NCBI GenBank assembly: GCA_965658965.1
Contig: CBFHVV010000038.1
Coordinates: 1-26,164 of the forward strand
DNA: 26,164 nucleotides
Direction: 5' to 3'
Source: Croceimicrobium sp965658965
GTDB lineage: Bacteria > Bacteroidota > Bacteroidia > Flavobacteriales > Schleiferiaceae
The position numbers were made by a program, and so were the translations under genes. Positions 1 through 8,051 of this stretch are shown here, piece after piece (position 1 is the stretch's first letter; every line of letters starts with the position of its first letter). The notes under the pieces were generated by a model. The model was not told the DNA's origin, did no database searches, and worked only from the letters and a program-made list of their open reading frames with translations.

Positions 1-212
1 CTAACTTTAGCTGGAACTTCACCAATGACGCCCTTAATTTAATGGCTGACTCTACCTTTAGGCCGAAAGAACGCAATAACGAGTACCTCATTACGCAGTC
101 TAAAACGCAAAAGGCCTGGCGAGAGGACCTAAAACAAAGAGCCAAAAAGCGCGGCGTATCGCTAGACTCTATGATCAAAGTCTACCTCCATGATCCTAAT
201 TATAAACCTTAA
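1..212 (+). CDS. 3' end of an unidentified gene (partial)
   Basis: An open frame enters from the left edge (first full codon at base 3) and ends at TAA 210-212, giving about 69 C-terminal residues that finish in DPNYKP. The fragment is charged and looks helical (for example SKTQKAWREDLKQRAKKRG), with no membrane segment. I do not recognise the family from this piece. Only 6 bases separate it from the next start at 219, so it is probably in the same operon as the O-acyltransferase pair and may act in the same surface-polysaccharide pathway; that is inference from position only. Confidence 0.6.
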   Translation, partial: NFSWNFTNDALNLMADSTFRPKERNNEYLITQSKTQKAWREDLKQRAKKRGVSLDSMIKVYLHDPNYKP

Positions 213-218
213 AGAGAG

Positions 219-1637
219 ATGAAGTTTAACTCGGTCGAATTCTTCGTGTTTCTAATCATTTCTTTCGCTTTATTGTGGAGGTATAGTAAGTCTTTGAAAA
301 CCAATAATATAATTTTATTGGTAGCAAGCTATGTCTTTTACGGTTGGTGGGATTACCGCTTTTTGTTTTTAATGTTCTTTAGTTCCTTGGTAGATTATTT
401 AGTGGGACTTTATCTACCGAAAGTGAAAAACAAAAAGGCCCTAGTGGGATTGAGTTTAGTGGTAAACTTAGGTTTACTGATGTTCTTTAAATACTTCAAC
501 TTTTTTATTGCTTCAGCGCAGGATTTGGTGAACAGTTTTGGCTATGCGAGTGAGTTCAGTGCCTTAAATATTATTTTACCCGTGGGTATTAGCTTTTACA
601 CTTTTCAAACTTTAAGCTACTCGCTTGATATTTATAAAGGCAAGCTGAAGCCACAGAAGGATTTTATTGCCTTTTTAAATTATGTTAGCTTTTTTCCTCA
701 GCTAGTTGCTGGGCCCATTGAGCGCGCAAAAACCTTTTTACCGCAGTTTCAAAGGGTCCGAGTTTTTGATTACAACCAAGTGGCTTTAGGCATGCGCCTT
801 CTGCTTTACGGTATGTTTAAAAAAATGGTAATCGCCGATAATATTGGTCTGCGGGTAGACGCAATCTTTGCAAGTCCATCAAGCTATAGTGCCATTGAGT
901 TGTTTGTGGGAATGAATTTATTTTTTGTGCAGCTCTATGCTGATTTTTCCGCCTATACTGACATTGCCCGTGGTGTGGCTAAGATGCTTGGTTTTGAATT
1001 AATGCGAAATTTTCGCACTCCTTTTTTCTCCACCAGTGTTCCCGAATTTTGGTCGCGTTGGCATATTTCTCTCACTACCTGGTTTCGAGATTATCTTTTT
1101 CTTTGGTTGGCCGGCTTAAATAAGTCCAGCAACCTTTGGCGTATTGCTGCTACCATCATCCTGTTCTTCATTATTGGTTTTTGGCATGGGGCGGATTATA
1201 CTTTTGCCATTTTTGGAATTCTTAATGGCATCTATTTTATTCCTAGAATTCTTAGTCGCAGAAGAAAGTCATTGCGAAAGGCCCTCGGTTTTATAAACAC
1301 CAATCCCATTGTAAGCAAATTTGCTATGGTGGGAACTTTTACTCTTTTTTCGGTTACTGGGGTTTTGTTTAGGGCCAATAATATGGAGCATGCTGTCCTT
1401 TATTATAACACTCTTTTTGAAAGCCCATTACATGGGATTAGCGCTTATTCATTAAATATAATTCCTCTAGCCTTGGCCTTTATCGCCTTTGAATGGTTTA
1501 ATAAGGAAAAATCACATCCTTTCGATTTAGAAACTTACCCCGCTTGGTTGCGTCGCAGCCTTTATGTTTTAATGATACTTGCAGTATTTTTATTTGGTTA
1601 TTTCGGAAAGGAACCTTTTTATTATTTCCAATTCTAA
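219..1637 (+). CDS. MBOAT-family membrane O-acyltransferase (AlgI-like)
   Basis: A 472-residue polytopic membrane protein of the AlgI/DltB class of membrane-bound O-acyltransferases, which move acyl groups (usually acetyl) across the inner membrane for transfer to an exported glycan. Diagnostic blocks are visible: SFYTFQTLSYSLDIYKG (125-141), FPQLVAGPIERA (159-170), FWSRWHISLTTWFRDY (277-292, with His282) and GFWHGADY (320-327, with the invariant His323). Length is normal for AlgI homologues. It overlaps the next gene by one base (TAATG at 1635-1639), and that gene encodes a plausible SGNH-like partner, the usual arrangement for AlgI/PatA-type O-acetylation systems. The actual acceptor polymer cannot be read from the sequence. 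Alternative: DltB itself, but no DltA or DltC is present. Confidence 0.93.
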   Translation: MKFNSVEFFVFLIISFALLWRYSKSLKTNNIILLVASYVFYGWWDYRFLFLMFFSSLVDYLVGLYLPKVKNKKALVGLSLVVNLGLLMFFKYFNFFIASAQDLVNSFGYASEFSALNIILPVGISFYTFQTLSYSLDIYKGKLKPQKDFIAFLNYVSFFPQLVAGPIERAKTFLPQFQRVRVFDYNQVALGMRLLLYGMFKKMVIADNIGLRVDAIFASPSSYSAIELFVGMNLFFVQLYADFSAYTDIARGVAKMLGFELMRNFRTPFFSTSVPEFWSRWHISLTTWFRDYLFLWLAGLNKSSNLWRIAATIILFFIIGFWHGADYTFAIFGILNGIYFIPRILSRRRKSLRKALGFINTNPIVSKFAMVGTFTLFSVTGVLFRANNMEHAVLYYNTLFESPLHGISAYSLNIIPLALAFIAFEWFNKEKSHPFDLETYPAWLRRSLYVLMILAVFLFGYFGKEPFYYFQF

Positions 1638-2815
1638 TGAAAAAATTCCTAGCTAAAACTTGGCCTTATTTACTACTGGGTTTACTTTATGTAGGCTTAG
1701 GAGAATTTCTTTTGTGGCGCTTAAAAGAAACTTATTCCATAGAGGAAGTAGCAAATATTCAAGCGCACTCTAAAACTGATTTATACTATGGTCGCAGGGT
1801 ATTAGGAAACTCTTTACCACTTTACAAATATGAAAATCTGAAGCTAAGAGAGCCCTCGGTCTTAGTGGTTGGGCAGTCGGTTAGTCTACAGTTTCGCGAC
1901 TTTGTTTTTGAGCCCTATTCCAAAGGTTTTTATAATTCTGGTTTGATGATTCGCAATTTGGCGGACTTAAATTATTTGGCCGACCTTATGGATAGTAGAG
2001 AAATTGTACGGCCACGCTTTATGCTTTGTGCCATTGATTTATCTATGGTGCTGGAAAAAACCTTTCTCGACGAATACTCTTTGGAGTTGAACCGGCCTGA
2101 AGACAGAGCCCTTAGTGCGAAATCGCATTTGCAAGGAATGCAAAAGCTGATGCTTGATGCTAATTTAAGAGCCAAACCAGAGATAGATTTTGGTTTTGGT
2201 AAATCAGGTATGGCAGGCAGTGGTTATCGCAATGATGGTACCTATCGCCACCGTGCGGAAATTTTAAAGTTCTTAGAAGATGGACAGTATTACGATGGCA
2301 ATTTGATTGACCGTTTACATGCTCGGCAAGCTCCTTTTTTGGAGCCCTTTAATTACGATCAACAAAAAGCCGACAAAGTAATTCAGGCGCTTAAGCGTTT
2401 TAGAAAGATGAATATTGAATTACTACTTTATATTCCGCCCTACTCGGATGTGTTTTTTCAAGAAGCGATGCAGGATACCATGTTCGCTAGTTTTTGGCAA
2501 GACTACATGGGCTTTCAAGAGCAACTGCATCAAGAAAATTTTGCTCTTATTAGATTTACAACTCCACAAGGCATGGGCCTAGACGACCGCTATATGGTAG
2601 ATGCTGAACATCCTGGGGAAGTGTTTTGTGCCTTACAATTAAAGTCTTACGTTTTAAGCAACTCAATTAGTAGCGAGGTGCTGAAGAGTTTAAGTTTTCG
2701 GACCCTCGATTCACTTTTGGCAGATAAGCACACCTTGCCGATTTCCTTTTTAAAGGATTCGATAAATTATAATTTAAAGGCGGAAATGGATAGCGCAGTC
2801 GCGAAAAACCAATAG
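1637..2815 (+). CDS. SGNH/DltD-like secreted acyltransferase partner of the MBOAT protein
   Basis: A 392-residue protein with one N-terminal membrane anchor (about residues 9-28) and an extracytoplasmic remainder. The open frame extends upstream to 1544, but ATG 1637 is chosen because it gives a proper signal-anchor start (MKKFLAKTWPYLLLG) and overlaps the MBOAT stop by one base. A block I-like motif VLVVGQSVSLQF (75-86) places Ser81 as possible nucleophile, and VDAEHPGE (321-328) supplies a D-x-x-H pair (Asp322, His325) as in block V of SGNH enzymes. The usual GDS or GSS is GQS here, so catalytic competence is inferred. The likely role is transfer of the acyl group handled by the preceding protein onto a surface polysaccharide, as AlgJ/AlgX or DltD do. 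Confidence 0.72.
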   Translation: MKKFLAKTWPYLLLGLLYVGLGEFLLWRLKETYSIEEVANIQAHSKTDLYYGRRVLGNSLPLYKYENLKLREPSVLVVGQSVSLQFRDFVFEPYSKGFYNSGLMIRNLADLNYLADLMDSREIVRPRFMLCAIDLSMVLEKTFLDEYSLELNRPEDRALSAKSHLQGMQKLMLDANLRAKPEIDFGFGKSGMAGSGYRNDGTYRHRAEILKFLEDGQYYDGNLIDRLHARQAPFLEPFNYDQQKADKVIQALKRFRKMNIELLLYIPPYSDVFFQEAMQDTMFASFWQDYMGFQEQLHQENFALIRFTTPQGMGLDDRYMVDAEHPGEVFCALQLKSYVLSNSISSEVLKSLSFRTLDSLLADKHTLPISFLKDSINYNLKAEMDSAVAKNQ

Positions 2816-2819
2816 AACA

Positions 2820-3578
2820 ATGGCAACAGTTAATTCAGATAAGGCCTGGAACGCCTACGGTAAAAAAGACCCCTATTATGGTGTTTTAACGCACGATGAG
2901 TTTAGAGACGATAACTTAAATGACGAAGCTTTAGCGCGTTTTTTCGCAACAGGAGAAAAACATGTGGACAGCTTGTTTGACGAAATTAATCGGCACTTGG
3001 CCAAAAACTTTCGCCCTCAAACTACCTTAGACTTCGGTTGTGGTACTGGTAGGCTCAGTATTCCCTTGGCGAAGAAATCGCAAAGGCTTATCGGACTGGA
3101 TGTTTCTGCAGACATGCTGAGGGAAGCGCGAAAAAATGCTGAAAGACAAGGCGTGAATAATGTAGAGTTTAAAATTTCCGACGATAGCCTATCTGCCTTA
3201 AAGGGCGAGCGTTTTGACTTGATAAACTCTTATATCGTTTTACAACACATTAATGTGGAGCGAGGGATGCTTATAATCGAGAAAATGCTGCAATTACTAA
3301 ACTCGGGTGGAATAGGTGCTTTACAAATCACATATAGTAGTAATAAGTTAAAATCGAACAAAATAGCCACTTACCTCAGGTATCGTATTCCTCTGGTCCA
3401 CGGTCTTCTTAATATGCTAAAAGGCTTCCCTTACTCTAAGCCGCTTATGCAGATGAATTTATACGATATGAACGCGGTTTTACATTTAATGCAGGCCAAT
3501 GCTATTGCAGATAGTAAAATCAGTTTCGAAGACCACGGGGATTTTTGGAGTGCTCACCTAATCTTTAAAAAGGCTTAA
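2820..3578 (+). CDS. class I SAM-dependent methyltransferase
   Basis: A 252-residue Rossmann-fold methyltransferase. Motif I is LDFGCGTGRLS (70-80) with the acidic motif II GLDVSADML and motif III-like FDLINSYIVLQHI downstream, typical of the Methyltransf_11/25 group. It begins 4 bases after the SGNH-like gene, so it is translated from the same transcript. The substrate is not evident; in a glycan-acylation operon it could methylate a sugar precursor, but small-molecule methyltransferases of this class are promiscuous in annotation. A weak hairpin with a T run follows the stop, consistent with the end of this operon. Confidence 0.88.
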   Translation: MATVNSDKAWNAYGKKDPYYGVLTHDEFRDDNLNDEALARFFATGEKHVDSLFDEINRHLAKNFRPQTTLDFGCGTGRLSIPLAKKSQRLIGLDVSADMLREARKNAERQGVNNVEFKISDDSLSALKGERFDLINSYIVLQHINVERGMLIIEKMLQLLNSGGIGALQITYSSNKLKSNKIATYLRYRIPLVHGLLNMLKGFPYSKPLMQMNLYDMNAVLHLMQANAIADSKISFEDHGDFWSAHLIFKKA

Positions 3579-3606
3579 AATAAAGCTAGATTCGTTGTAT
3601 TGGTTT

Positions 3607-3649
3607 AAACTACAGGAATTTAGATTGCTGAGCTTTCTTACTGTAGTTT
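3607..3649 (+). terminator. possible operon terminator (weak)
   Basis: A perfect 9-base inverted repeat, AAACTACAG (3607-3615) and CTGTAGTTT (3641-3649), with a 25-base loop, starts 28 bases after the methyltransferase stop and is followed by a short T/C run. It is where a terminator for the upstream operon should be, but the loop is long and the stem AT-rich, so the assignment is weak. Confidence 0.3.
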
Positions 3650-3761
3650 TCCCCAAAAGAGTTTAGGACACTAAGCGGTTAATACACGCTTCACCGATAA
3701 AGCTGGATGTTTACCATCATGGAACCTAGCCTTAGATTGAGTAAGGTAAAGATCGATAGAT

Positions 3762-4673
3762 CTACTGAGAAGTATTGCCGCTATGGGATGCTACTTCCTT
3801 TAGCCACTCTTTCCAGTATTTTTCTTGCTCTTCAAAGTTGTTGCGGTATGGACCGAAAACGGCCTGAATTTTACTACCCATTTTATCTTCAGTGTCTAAA
3901 ATCAGAATTTTCTCAATATGTTGTTGTCCTTTGTTTTCGTAATCAATTTGTAGGTAAATATTACCAAACATATTCATCACGTAGCCTTTAGCTTCCGCCT
4001 GTATTCTCTTGTAGGCTAGGTCAACCTTAGTGTTCTTAGACCAAGGTTTTGCAAAAAGATCTTCTTGCTGAAAGCTCACGCTTAGTTCTTGGGCGTAGGA
4101 GGTTTTGCTAATCGCTTCCCAAACTTTTTCTTTTGATGTGTTAATCCTCATTTCCAGAAATACATACGAACTTGGCGCAAGGTCTGCCGCCTCCTGCTGA
4201 GAAAGAAGTTCTACTTCATGTAACCAAGATGAACCATTACCACCATCTAAATAACGGAATCCTACTACGGTGTCTTTACCCGCGCTTACCGCTTGAATTA
4301 TAATAACTAATTCTTCTTGACCGGTATTTTGGGAATAGTATTTAGCTAATCGGGGTAGGCTTAAATCTACCGCTTTGGCATTGGGGTATTTTTCTGGATC
4401 TAAGTACATCAAAGACTTACCATTGCGAGTCTCTTCTTTTTTTGGTAAGCGATTGGCAATAACTTCTACCTTAGCATAATCGGCCACATTTACAGGCGGG
4501 AAGTTTGAAAGGTTATCGGGACAGTACCAGCCGCCGTATTCATGAAGCCTTGCACTTTCTGTCGCTTTGTGATTTTTCTGAGGCTTCTCCTCAGTTACAT
4601 TTTTTTGGGCACAGGCACTGCTTAAAGCAGATACGATTAAGATAAGGCAGGATATTAATTTTCTTTGGAACAT
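3762..4673 (-). CDS. putative lipoprotein, function unknown (SRPBCC-like segment possible)
   Basis: A 303-residue predicted lipoprotein. The start at 4673 gives a clear signal peptide MFQRKLISCLILIVSALSSAC, with lipobox SSAC and Cys21 as the lipidation site; the following AQK does not carry a strong inner-membrane retention signal, so periplasmic or outer-membrane anchoring is likely. The middle contains EYGGWYCPDNLSNFPP and GFRYLDGGNGSSW, which read like motifs of a conserved Bacteroidetes family, and INTSKEKVWEAIS resembles the start of a START/SRPBCC fold. I do not know a function. It is alone on the minus strand between two plus-strand operons. Confidence 0.8.
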   Translation of the reverse strand: MFQRKLISCLILIVSALSSACAQKNVTEEKPQKNHKATESARLHEYGGWYCPDNLSNFPPVNVADYAKVEVIANRLPKKEETRNGKSLMYLDPEKYPNAKAVDLSLPRLAKYYSQNTGQEELVIIIQAVSAGKDTVVGFRYLDGGNGSSWLHEVELLSQQEAADLAPSSYVFLEMRINTSKEKVWEAISKTSYAQELSVSFQQEDLFAKPWSKNTKVDLAYKRIQAEAKGYVMNMFGNIYLQIDYENKGQQHIEKILILDTEDKMGSKIQAVFGPYRNNFEEQEKYWKEWLKEVASHSGNTSQ

Positions 4674-5248
4674 AGATAGGGGGAATTTTGGATTAGCTCT
4701 TAACTTCTGAATAGATTGTTCGGTAAAGCTGCAACAATACTTTTCAAAGATTCCGCAAGAAGTGTAAAATGTTGTAAATCTTGCGTAAAAATTAGCTGTT
4801 AAGGATTTCTTATAGCACGTGTTTTAAAAAATAGCATTTTCAACATGGTCTAAAAAGGAGTTCTCCCTTGGCAAGCTTATTAGCGACTTGAAATTTACTT
4901 GTTCCCCTTGGGTTTATAAAAAAGTAAATGACTTGTCAATTTGAGCGGGTTTTTTTATTCGCTGATAGGAGTGCTTCTGGGAAACTAGCAATTCTCAATC
5001 TTGACCCGTCCCTTCTCTTAGTTCAGGAGCGTGATTGGAAAGCTTGCTTAGCTTATAAAGGCACCTCGAAGGGTGCTAATTGTTCTTGCTTAAAAGTCCG
5101 TCACTATTTTCTTGATTTAATCATCCCTAAATCAAGGGCTTACTGAATTAAGGCGCTGAGAGAAATAAATTGTCAGCCCTATAGGGTCCTGCCTAGTTAG
5201 CCTTGGTGCAACAGGCTTTTAATTATTTAGTGCTATAAATAAGGTAAA
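4674..5248. other. 575-base region without a supportable gene
   Basis: This divergent intergenic stretch must hold the promoters of the minus-strand lipoprotein (start 4673) and the plus-strand operon beginning at 5249. No perfect TAnnTTTG element was found in the correct orientation; one-mismatch candidates exist and are not worth calling. The only open frame (4928-5146) has no recognisable features. A perfect inverted repeat lies at 5111-5136. No tRNA or ribosomal RNA signature was seen. Confidence 0.5.
5111..5136. repeat. perfect 9-base inverted repeat upstream of the five-gene operon
   Basis: CTTGATTTA (5111-5119) and TAAATCAAG (5128-5136) are exact inverted complements separated by 8 bases, about 113 bases before the start at 5249. 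No T run follows on either strand, which argues against an intrinsic terminator. It could be an operator for a dimeric regulator of the downstream catabolic-looking operon, or a leader hairpin. This is inference from symmetry and position. Confidence 0.35.
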
Positions 5249-5983
5249 ATGAAAAGATTAGATAATAAAGTAGCGATTATTACTGGCGGGGCTTCCGGAA
5301 TAGGCAAGGCTGCCTCTGTGAAATTTGTGGCCGAAGGAGCCAAAGTGATAATTTGGGATATGAACGAAGAGCAAGGCCAAGCAACCGAGGCCGAACTCGG
5401 TGGGCAGGCTAAATTTTATCGGGTAAATACCGCCGATTCCGCTCAAGTAAATGCCGCTGCAGCGGAAGCGATTAGTGCTTATGGCAAAATAGATATTCTA
5501 ATTAATAATGCGGGTATAACCCGCGATGCGACTCTGCTTAAAATGACCGATGAGCAGTGGGATCAGGTAATTAGTGTAAACTTAAAAGGCGTTTTTAACT
5601 GTACACGTTCCTTGGCGGCTCACTTTAAAGAAAATGCCTACGGACGAATAGTTAACACTTCTTCGGTAGTGGCGCTCTACGGTAATTTCGGTCAGAGTAA
5701 TTATGTTGCTACTAAAGCCGGTGTTATTGGGATGACAAAAACTTGGGCTAAAGAATTTGGGCGTCACGGAATTACTGTCAATGCCGTGGCACCTGGTTTT
5801 ATTGCCACTGATATGGTGCAGTCTATGCCCGAAAAGGTTTTAGAAATGATGAAAGCCAAGGCGCCTTTAAATCGCTTAGGTGAGCCCGAAGATATTGCTA
5901 ACGCCTATGCTTTCTTGGCTTCCGACGAGGCTTCTTTTATTTCGGGTACTTGTTTAAGTGTTGATGGCGCAGTAACCATTTAA
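5249..5983 (+). CDS. FabG-type short-chain dehydrogenase (3-oxoacyl/3-hydroxyacyl thioester)
   Basis: A 244-residue classical SDR of normal FabG length. Visible elements: cofactor loop TGGASGIG (12-19), NNAG (86-89), Asn111, catalytic Ser139 in NTSS, and Tyr152/Lys156 in NYVATK; the C-terminal ISGTCLSVDG block is typical of FabG and acetoacetyl-CoA reductases. The expected reaction is reversible NAD(P)-linked interconversion of 3-oxoacyl and 3-hydroxyacyl thioesters. It is first in a five-gene run whose other members import and CoA-activate a carboxylate, so a CoA-linked oxidation or reduction is as likely as a role in fatty-acid synthesis. Only 9 bases separate it from the next gene. It is not adjacent to any housekeeping fab gene. 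Confidence 0.88.
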   Translation: MKRLDNKVAIITGGASGIGKAASVKFVAEGAKVIIWDMNEEQGQATEAELGGQAKFYRVNTADSAQVNAAAAEAISAYGKIDILINNAGITRDATLLKMTDEQWDQVISVNLKGVFNCTRSLAAHFKENAYGRIVNTSSVVALYGNFGQSNYVATKAGVIGMTKTWAKEFGRHGITVNAVAPGFIATDMVQSMPEKVLEMMKAKAPLNRLGEPEDIANAYAFLASDEASFISGTCLSVDGAVTI

Positions 5984-5992
5984 AATATTTCC

Positions 5993-6982
5993 ATGAGAAA
6001 TGCTAGAATTACAGGAACGGGTGCCTCGGTGCCCGACCGGATTATCCCTAACTCCTATTTTAACGAAATACTAAAGGAAGATGTGGATACTTGGCTGCGA
6101 GAAAACGTGCAAATTTATGAGCGCCGATGGCTGGACGAAAATGAATCGGTAGCCGACTTGTGTGAGAAAGCAGCCTTACAGGCTTTACAAAGGGCCGATG
6201 TTTTAGCAGAGGAACTCGATTTGATAATTATTGCTACCGATACACCAGAGTTTATTTCCCCTTCAACCGCAGCGGTTTTACAAGATCGTTTAGGGGCAAA
6301 AAAGGCCGGTAGCTTCGACGTTAATACCGCATGTGCTGGCTTTGTTTCGGCCATGGACACTGCCTTTAAGTATATTCAAGCCGATTCGCAGTACCAGCAT
6401 ATTCTGGTTATTGGGGCTTATGCCATGAGCAAGTACCTAAATCTTAAAGATAAAAAAACCGTGACGCTTTTTGCAGATGGCGCAGGAGCCGTAATTCTTT
6501 CTGCTACCGAAGAAGAGAATGTGGGCCAAGTGGCATCTATGCAAATGACCGAAGGTCAATATAACCAGTGGATGGGTATTTATGCAGGTGGCTCTCATAC
6601 TCCAATAAACCCAGAGGTTGTGGCGCGTGGAGAGCATAAACTGCAGTTCGTAAAAAAATTCCCCAAAGAGCTAAATCCGGTTATGTGGAGCGGCATGGCA
6701 CGACAAATGGCAAGCAATGCCGGCCATGCAGTTGAGGACGTGAAGATGTTTTTCATGACCCAAATAAATATCCACGGTATTTATGAAATGTTGGATAAGC
6801 TTAATTTACCGCAGGATCGGGCTATTTATATTATGCATAAGTACGGCTACACGGGCTCGGCCGCTATCCCAATGGCTCTAAATAAAGCCGTGGAAGATCA
6901 GCTAATTGAGCGAGGAGATTTAATCACTCTTATTGGTTCGGGCGGCGGACTCGCTTTCGCGGGAAGTATGGTGAAATATTAA
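5993..6982 (+). CDS. KASIII/FabH-like enzyme with altered catalytic triad
   Basis: A 329-residue thiolase-fold protein of the FabH family by length and order of motifs. The active-site cysteine is present (Cys114 in NTACAGF). The position of the FabH HQAN histidine reads FFMTQIN, so it is Thr256, and the GNTSAA asparagine position reads YGYTGSAA, so it is Tyr286; the surrounding IPMALNKAV and LIGSGGGLAFAGS regions align well with FabH. Loss of His and Asn removes the standard decarboxylating apparatus, so the protein probably does not condense malonyl-ACP in the normal way. Acyl transfer, non-decarboxylating Claisen chemistry or thiolytic cleavage are possible. It sits between an SDR and an alpha/beta hydrolase gene in one operon. 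Confidence 0.85.
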   Translation: MRNARITGTGASVPDRIIPNSYFNEILKEDVDTWLRENVQIYERRWLDENESVADLCEKAALQALQRADVLAEELDLIIIATDTPEFISPSTAAVLQDRLGAKKAGSFDVNTACAGFVSAMDTAFKYIQADSQYQHILVIGAYAMSKYLNLKDKKTVTLFADGAGAVILSATEEENVGQVASMQMTEGQYNQWMGIYAGGSHTPINPEVVARGEHKLQFVKKFPKELNPVMWSGMARQMASNAGHAVEDVKMFFMTQINIHGIYEMLDKLNLPQDRAIYIMHKYGYTGSAAIPMALNKAVEDQLIERGDLITLIGSGGGLAFAGSMVKY

Positions 6983-6998
6983 TTTAAATTTTAGCAAA

Positions 6999-8051
6999 AT
7001 GTTGGAGCAGCGCTTAGTCAAGACCCCCGCCTTAAGCCAGAATATTATCAGCACTGGAAATGACGCACAAGAGTTTGTGCTTTTTATCCACGGCAATGCC
7101 AGTAGCAGTGTTTTTTGGGAGGAGCAAATGGAGATGCTTGCGCCCGAATTTTGCGGAATAGCAGTAGATCTTAGGGGCTATGGCGCTACGGAGGGTTTGC
7201 CGATGGATGCGACCCAAGGTTGCCGGCAGTGGGCGGAAGATATAATTGAACTACTGGATGAGCTTAAAATTTCAAGCTGTCATTTGGTGGGCCATTCCAT
7301 GGGGGGATCGGCTATATATAATTTACTCTTAATGCAAGCCGAACGCTTTAAAAGCGTCGTATTAGTGGCACCTGCTTCTCCTTTCGGATTCGGCGGAACG
7401 AAAGATATTTATGGTACTCCTTGTTATAGCGATTTTGCAGGTACGGGCGGCGGTACGGTCAACCAGGACTTTGCCCGACTTATGAAGGAGGGCGATAAAT
7501 CGGAAGAAAACCCCCAGGCCAGTCCGCGGGTAGTTATGAATAGTTTTTACTGGAAGCCGCCCTTTAGGCCTGAGCGAGAAGAAAAATTACTAGATGGTCT
7601 ATTGGCCCAGCGTGTAGCTGAAGATGCTTATCCGGGCGATTTCGAAACTTCTTCTAATTGGCCATTCGTAGCTCCTGGAAAATTTGGTCCTGTCAATGCC
7701 AGTTCTCCGAAATACGCCCGAGAAGGAGCTAAAAAATTGATGGCAGCAAATATTAAATTGCCATTTTTATGGATTCGGGGTAGTGATGATCAGATAGTAT
7801 CGGATAATTCTCTCTTTGAAATGGGCACTTTAGGGAAGCTGGGCTTAGTGCCAGATTACCCAGGTGAGGAGGTGTATCCACCCCAGCCAATGATTGGACA
7901 AACACGCTATTTTTTGGAGCAACTTTGTAAAAGTGGTTGCACCTTCGAAGAAATTGTGATGCAAAATACTGGTCATACACCATTTATCGAAAAGGCAGAT
8001 GAGTTCTCCCAATTGTTAGACGAGCATTTACAAAGTACTTTTTCGATATGA
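6999..8051 (+). CDS. alpha/beta-fold hydrolase
   Basis: A 350-residue alpha/beta hydrolase without a signal peptide, so cytoplasmic. The oxyanion-hole region is LFIHGNASSS (28-37), the nucleophile elbow is GHSMGG with Ser100, the acid is at Asp263 or Asp264 in WIRGSDDQIV, and the base is His326 in NTGHTPF. A cap or insertion of roughly 120 residues lies between strands (about 130-250), larger than in minimal family members. It ends in a 4-base overlap (ATGA at 8048-8051) with the symporter gene. The family includes esterases, C-C bond hydrolases and thioesterases; within this operon, cleaving an ester, lactone or beta-diketone-like intermediate would fit, but the substrate is unknown. Confidence 0.88.
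   Translation: MLEQRLVKTPALSQNIISTGNDAQEFVLFIHGNASSSVFWEEQMEMLAPEFCGIAVDLRGYGATEGLPMDATQGCRQWAEDIIELLDELKISSCHLVGHSMGGSAIYNLLLMQAERFKSVVLVAPASPFGFGGTKDIYGTPCYSDFAGTGGGTVNQDFARLMKEGDKSEENPQASPRVVMNSFYWKPPFRPEREEKLLDGLLAQRVAEDAYPGDFETSSNWPFVAPGKFGPVNASSPKYAREGAKKLMAANIKLPFLWIRGSDDQIVSDNSLFEMGTLGKLGLVPDYPGEEVYPPQPMIGQTRYFLEQLCKSGCTFEEIVMQNTGHTPFIEKADEFSQLLDEHLQSTFSI

Noticed and set aside
3707..3991. 94-residue plus-strand open frame
   Set aside because: Most of it is antisense to the 303-residue lipoprotein gene, which has a clear lipobox and coding character.
4928..5146. 72-residue open frame in the 575-base intergenic region
   Set aside because: No domain, signal or repeat pattern and no good ribosome-binding context; it runs through the 5111-5136 inverted repeat. 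Better treated as chance.
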